Position numbers and translations under genes: made by a program
Virus record (IMG/VR): IMGVR_UViG_3300017951_000040
Coordinates: 1 to 37,499 of that record
DNA length: 37,499 nucleotides
Source of the DNA: a virus
Strand: one strand, 5' to 3'
Notes under the pieces: generated by a model
Told to the model about the DNA's origin: nothing
Seen by the model: the letters and a program-made list of their open reading frames with translations, nothing else
Databases searched by the model: none
Part shown: positions 35,472 through 37,499 of the stretch, piece by piece
Layout: each line of letters starts with the position of its first letter
How positions within the stretch are numbered: the stretch's first letter is position 1

Positions 35472-37316
35472 ATGCATTTCCAACTTCCTGAACAACTGCA
35501 GATGGAGGTCATCAAGTATGACGCCACCCGCAAAAAGATTGCAGCCCAACAGAAGAAAGAGACTACTCGTAAGAAGAGTCCTTATCCTGTCGGCAATGTT
35601 ATTTCGTTGGAACTAATTCCAACTGAGATCGTATCTGTTGCTGACATGCAAGGTGCCATTGACTTTATTAATGGTCACAGTGCTGAGCAGCAGTCAGTTC
35701 GATTTACCAGGCCCGATACCGAGTCGGGCACAAACAAGATTAAAGCAATCTTGTATTACACCAAACACTTCTGGGTAGCTGCTTGGTTACCTAAAACCAC
35801 AGAAGATGGTTATTGGTATGGCATCTCTGTTGCATTCAAAGATAACAAGACTGCGCGTAAACAATTCACTGGTCGATTGTTTACGTCTAGCAATATCGGT
35901 GGAGAAGCAATGGTTAAAGACATCAGTGACATGCGTTTACAACGTATTGGTCGTACTGATTGGTGTGTTACTACTAAGTACATTACCCAAGAACATATCA
36001 ATAAAGGTTATACACGACGTTACTATCATGATGTTGATGGTAATCACCCGATTAGGGCATACCAGGGCAGGACCATGCAACATTATCGTCTTGTTGAAGA
36101 ATTTGATCGTGAGTTATTAAGTCGTATTCCTGTATGGACTGATGTGCGTTATTCATCTAATGCATGGGCACGTACCATACCAGGTGGTAATAGTATCCAA
36201 GCTTGTCTTAGATCTTCAAGGTTCTTGACAACTACACATGATTATAAAGATGATTTCAAGCATGAAGTTGATACTTACATGTCTAAATTTAAATCATTAG
36301 ATAATTATAAAAACATTCCAGAAGATTTCTGGGAATGTAAGTGGTTTCGCAAATTGTTATCTAAAACTGTTAATGATATGACTGCTGCATTTACTGCAGC
36401 AGATCCTATGAGAGCTAGCATTTTGCCTATAATTAAACCTTTTGCAGTTCTTGCTTCTTTCTTAAATACAGCAACTGAAATTTATAGACTTTATCCAGAC
36501 CTAAATAGAGATCTACTTATTACTCGTTATGATTTATTAGTTGAGACAGATTTTAACGTACCTACTAGACATCCTGCTAGTAAAAACCGTCCTCTTGATT
36601 GGTTGCAACAAAACCTTTCACCTGAATCATTCTTAAATATGCTTACTAAGTTTCATGCTGAAAACATATCTGAATATTCCGAGGCTTCTGAAACTCGGTG
36701 TAATTATGTAAAAGATGATTGGACTGACCGTTGGAGTTTTTACTGGCGACTCTTTGAAGATACATTTTCTATGCTCAATCAAGTTATGTGTTTCAATGAA
36801 GGCATGACTGAATCAGGTGCAGTGTATTCCAACAAAGAAGCACTGCCTAAACTTAATCCAATGCCACGTCGTTGGCGTATGGATGAATGGCATGATCATT
36901 TAATGGGAGAAACATGGAAGATTCGTAATCCAAACGAAGAGCTTCCTCAAAAGTTATTCCCTGAACCAATTAAAGTTCTTCACAAGGGAACGTATGAAGG
37001 TTTCGATACTGAAACTAAGTACACTTTCCTGCAGCCAAAGGATACCCATCAGTTATCACAGTGGGGCAAAGCAGTACGAAACTGTGTTGGTTCTTCTAAT
37101 TACTCAGAAGGTATCCGTAAGTACAGGCATATGATTGTGCTTGTCATGATTGATGGCAAACCTCGTTACACTGTCCAACTTAAAGTTGACAATGGCATGA
37201 TGGTTGTTAGTCAAATTGCTGACATCAGTAATGCAGGGCTTGATGATCTTGAACGTTCCAACGTCCAGGATGCATTCAAACAAGCCTTGCAACTGCGTGA
37301 AAAGCAGCTAAACTAA
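35472..37316 (+). CDS. PcfJ-like protein, 614 aa
   Basis: The C-terminal 80 residues (about 531-612) show the PcfJ-like pattern: WGKAVRNCVGSSNY, MIVLVMIDGKPRYTVQLKVD and VVSQIADISNAGL, matching the (G)xxMxxCVxxY...G...xxxxxxGxPxxTxExxxxxxxxQxxGxxN motif. PcfJ was named on a conjugative plasmid and its homologues occur in phages; the activity is unknown. Residues 1-60 are basic and helical, the middle (about 250-480) is helical with many aromatic residues and is more AT-rich (36.2-36.7 kb) than the ends, hinting at a mosaic gene. It is the largest plus-strand gene. Confidence 0.7.
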   Translation: MHFQLPEQLQMEVIKYDATRKKIAAQQKKETTRKKSPYPVGNVISLELIPTEIVSVADMQGAIDFINGHSAEQQSVRFTRPDTESGTNKIKAILYYTKHFWVAAWLPKTTEDGYWYGISVAFKDNKTARKQFTGRLFTSSNIGGEAMVKDISDMRLQRIGRTDWCVTTKYITQEHINKGYTRRYYHDVDGNHPIRAYQGRTMQHYRLVEEFDRELLSRIPVWTDVRYSSNAWARTIPGGNSIQACLRSSRFLTTTHDYKDDFKHEVDTYMSKFKSLDNYKNIPEDFWECKWFRKLLSKTVNDMTAAFTAADPMRASILPIIKPFAVLASFLNTATEIYRLYPDLNRDLLITRYDLLVETDFNVPTRHPASKNRPLDWLQQNLSPESFLNMLTKFHAENISEYSEASETRCNYVKDDWTDRWSFYWRLFEDTFSMLNQVMCFNEGMTESGAVYSNKEALPKLNPMPRRWRMDEWHDHLMGETWKIRNPNEELPQKLFPEPIKVLHKGTYEGFDTETKYTFLQPKDTHQLSQWGKAVRNCVGSSNYSEGIRKYRHMIVLVMIDGKPRYTVQLKVDNGMMVVSQIADISNAGLDDLERSNVQDAFKQALQLREKQLN

Positions 37317-37346
37317 GTCGGGCTTTGGCCTGTTCTACTGGACTCC

Positions 37347-37372
37347 TAACCAGGTGGTGAGACACCTGGTTA
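37347..37372 (+). terminator. strong hairpin between the PcfJ-like gene and tRNA-Leu
   Basis: TAACCAGGTG (37347-37356) pairs fully with CACCTGGTTA (37363-37372) around GTGAGA: a 10-bp stem. Only TTTC follows, so termination may be weak. It lies 6 nt before the mature 5' end of the tRNA, so it could also guide processing of the tRNA precursor. Confidence 0.55.
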
Positions 37373-37378
37373 TTTCTT

Positions 37379-37467
37379 GAGAGTGTGGCGGAATTGGTAG
37401 ACGCAACAGACTTAAAATCTGTCGGTCAGTAATGGCTATGTGGGTTCAAGTCCCACCACTCTCACCA
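37379..37467 (+). tRNA. tRNA-Leu (anticodon UAA), CCA encoded, no intron
   Basis: Acceptor stem GAGAGTG (37379-37385) pairs perfectly with CACTCTC (37457-37463), followed by discriminator A and an encoded CCA (37465-37467). The D-arm region GGCGGAATTGGTAGACGC is typical of tRNA-Leu. Anticodon stem ACAGA/TCTGT encloses CTTAAAA with anticodon TAA. A long variable arm and T-arm GTGGG-TTCAAGT-CCCAC complete it. It reads UUA/UUG codons, and phage copies usually supplement the host pool. The host tRNA-Leu(UAA) gene of many cyanobacteria carries a group I intron in the anticodon loop; this one is uninterrupted. Confidence 0.97.
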
Positions 37468-37488
37468 AAGTCCACTACATCAAATCAA

Positions 37489-37499
37489 ATGTTTCAAGC
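37489..37499 (+). CDS. start of a further small-region gene (cut by the window edge)
   Basis: ATG 37489 is directly preceded by ACATCAAATCAA, the same start-proximal motif seen before the genes at 30722, 32549 and 33602. Only four residues (MFQ plus part of a codon) are inside the window, so the call rests on the leader alone. Confidence 0.4.

Overview
The window reads as a 37.5-kb piece of a double-stranded DNA tailed phage (Caudoviricetes), most likely one that infects a cyanobacterium. The phage identity rests on a terminase large subunit with complete Walker and nuclease motifs, a portal-type protein, capsid-type proteins, a GH24 lysozyme and long runs of tightly overlapping genes. The cyanobacterial host is inferred from an NblA-like protein, TTTTCCACA-type DnaA boxes, and integrase- and excisionase-like genes of a cyanobacterial style. 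No bacterial housekeeping gene is visible. Family names come from remembered motifs; no database search was possible.

Layout. (1) Positions 1-335, plus strand: the end of a rightward operon, closed by a terminator that also serves the leftward block. (2) Positions 332-29858, minus strand: about 42 virion and lysis genes, mostly overlapping by 1-8 nt and transcribed leftward. In transcription order these are a set of unrecognised, often Gly/Ala-rich virion-type proteins (29.9-21.7 kb), a possible small terminase, the large terminase (18.8-20.3 kb), small basic proteins including a DUF5872-like protein split over two genes, portal, scaffold, probable major capsid protein, further virion proteins, a cell-wall hydrolase, and finally an 879-residue protein, the lysozyme and an NblA-like protein. 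A module with an integrase remnant and an excisionase-like gene interrupts this block at 5.3-6.1 kb. (3) Positions 29859-30721: a divergent intergenic zone containing one small gene, a terminator, an AT-rich stretch, short direct repeats and DnaA-box-like sites, which makes it a candidate replication origin. (4) Positions 30722-37499, plus strand: about 20 mostly unrecognised small genes, one large PcfJ-like gene, and a tRNA-Leu(UAA).

The most unusual part is region 4. Its genes are separated or preceded by recurring RNA-like elements: (a) a 4-bp stem, 8-nt loop and TTAAACT leader at an almost fixed distance from the start codon, in four copies with compensatory stem changes; (b) hairpins whose 3' arm follows GTAAGT, in three copies; (c) a compact three-hairpin element just after a stop codon, in three copies, one arm resembling a tRNA T-arm; and (d) an ATCAAATCAA-type motif just before ATG instead of a Shine-Dalgarno site. 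Together they suggest a phage-specific post-transcriptional or translational control system for a small-gene region that I do not recognise.

The virion block adds a 581-nt out-of-frame overlap of portal and scaffold genes, a repeat gene overlapping the possible small-terminase gene without a convincing start, and a virion protein with an interrupted SWIM-like zinc signature.
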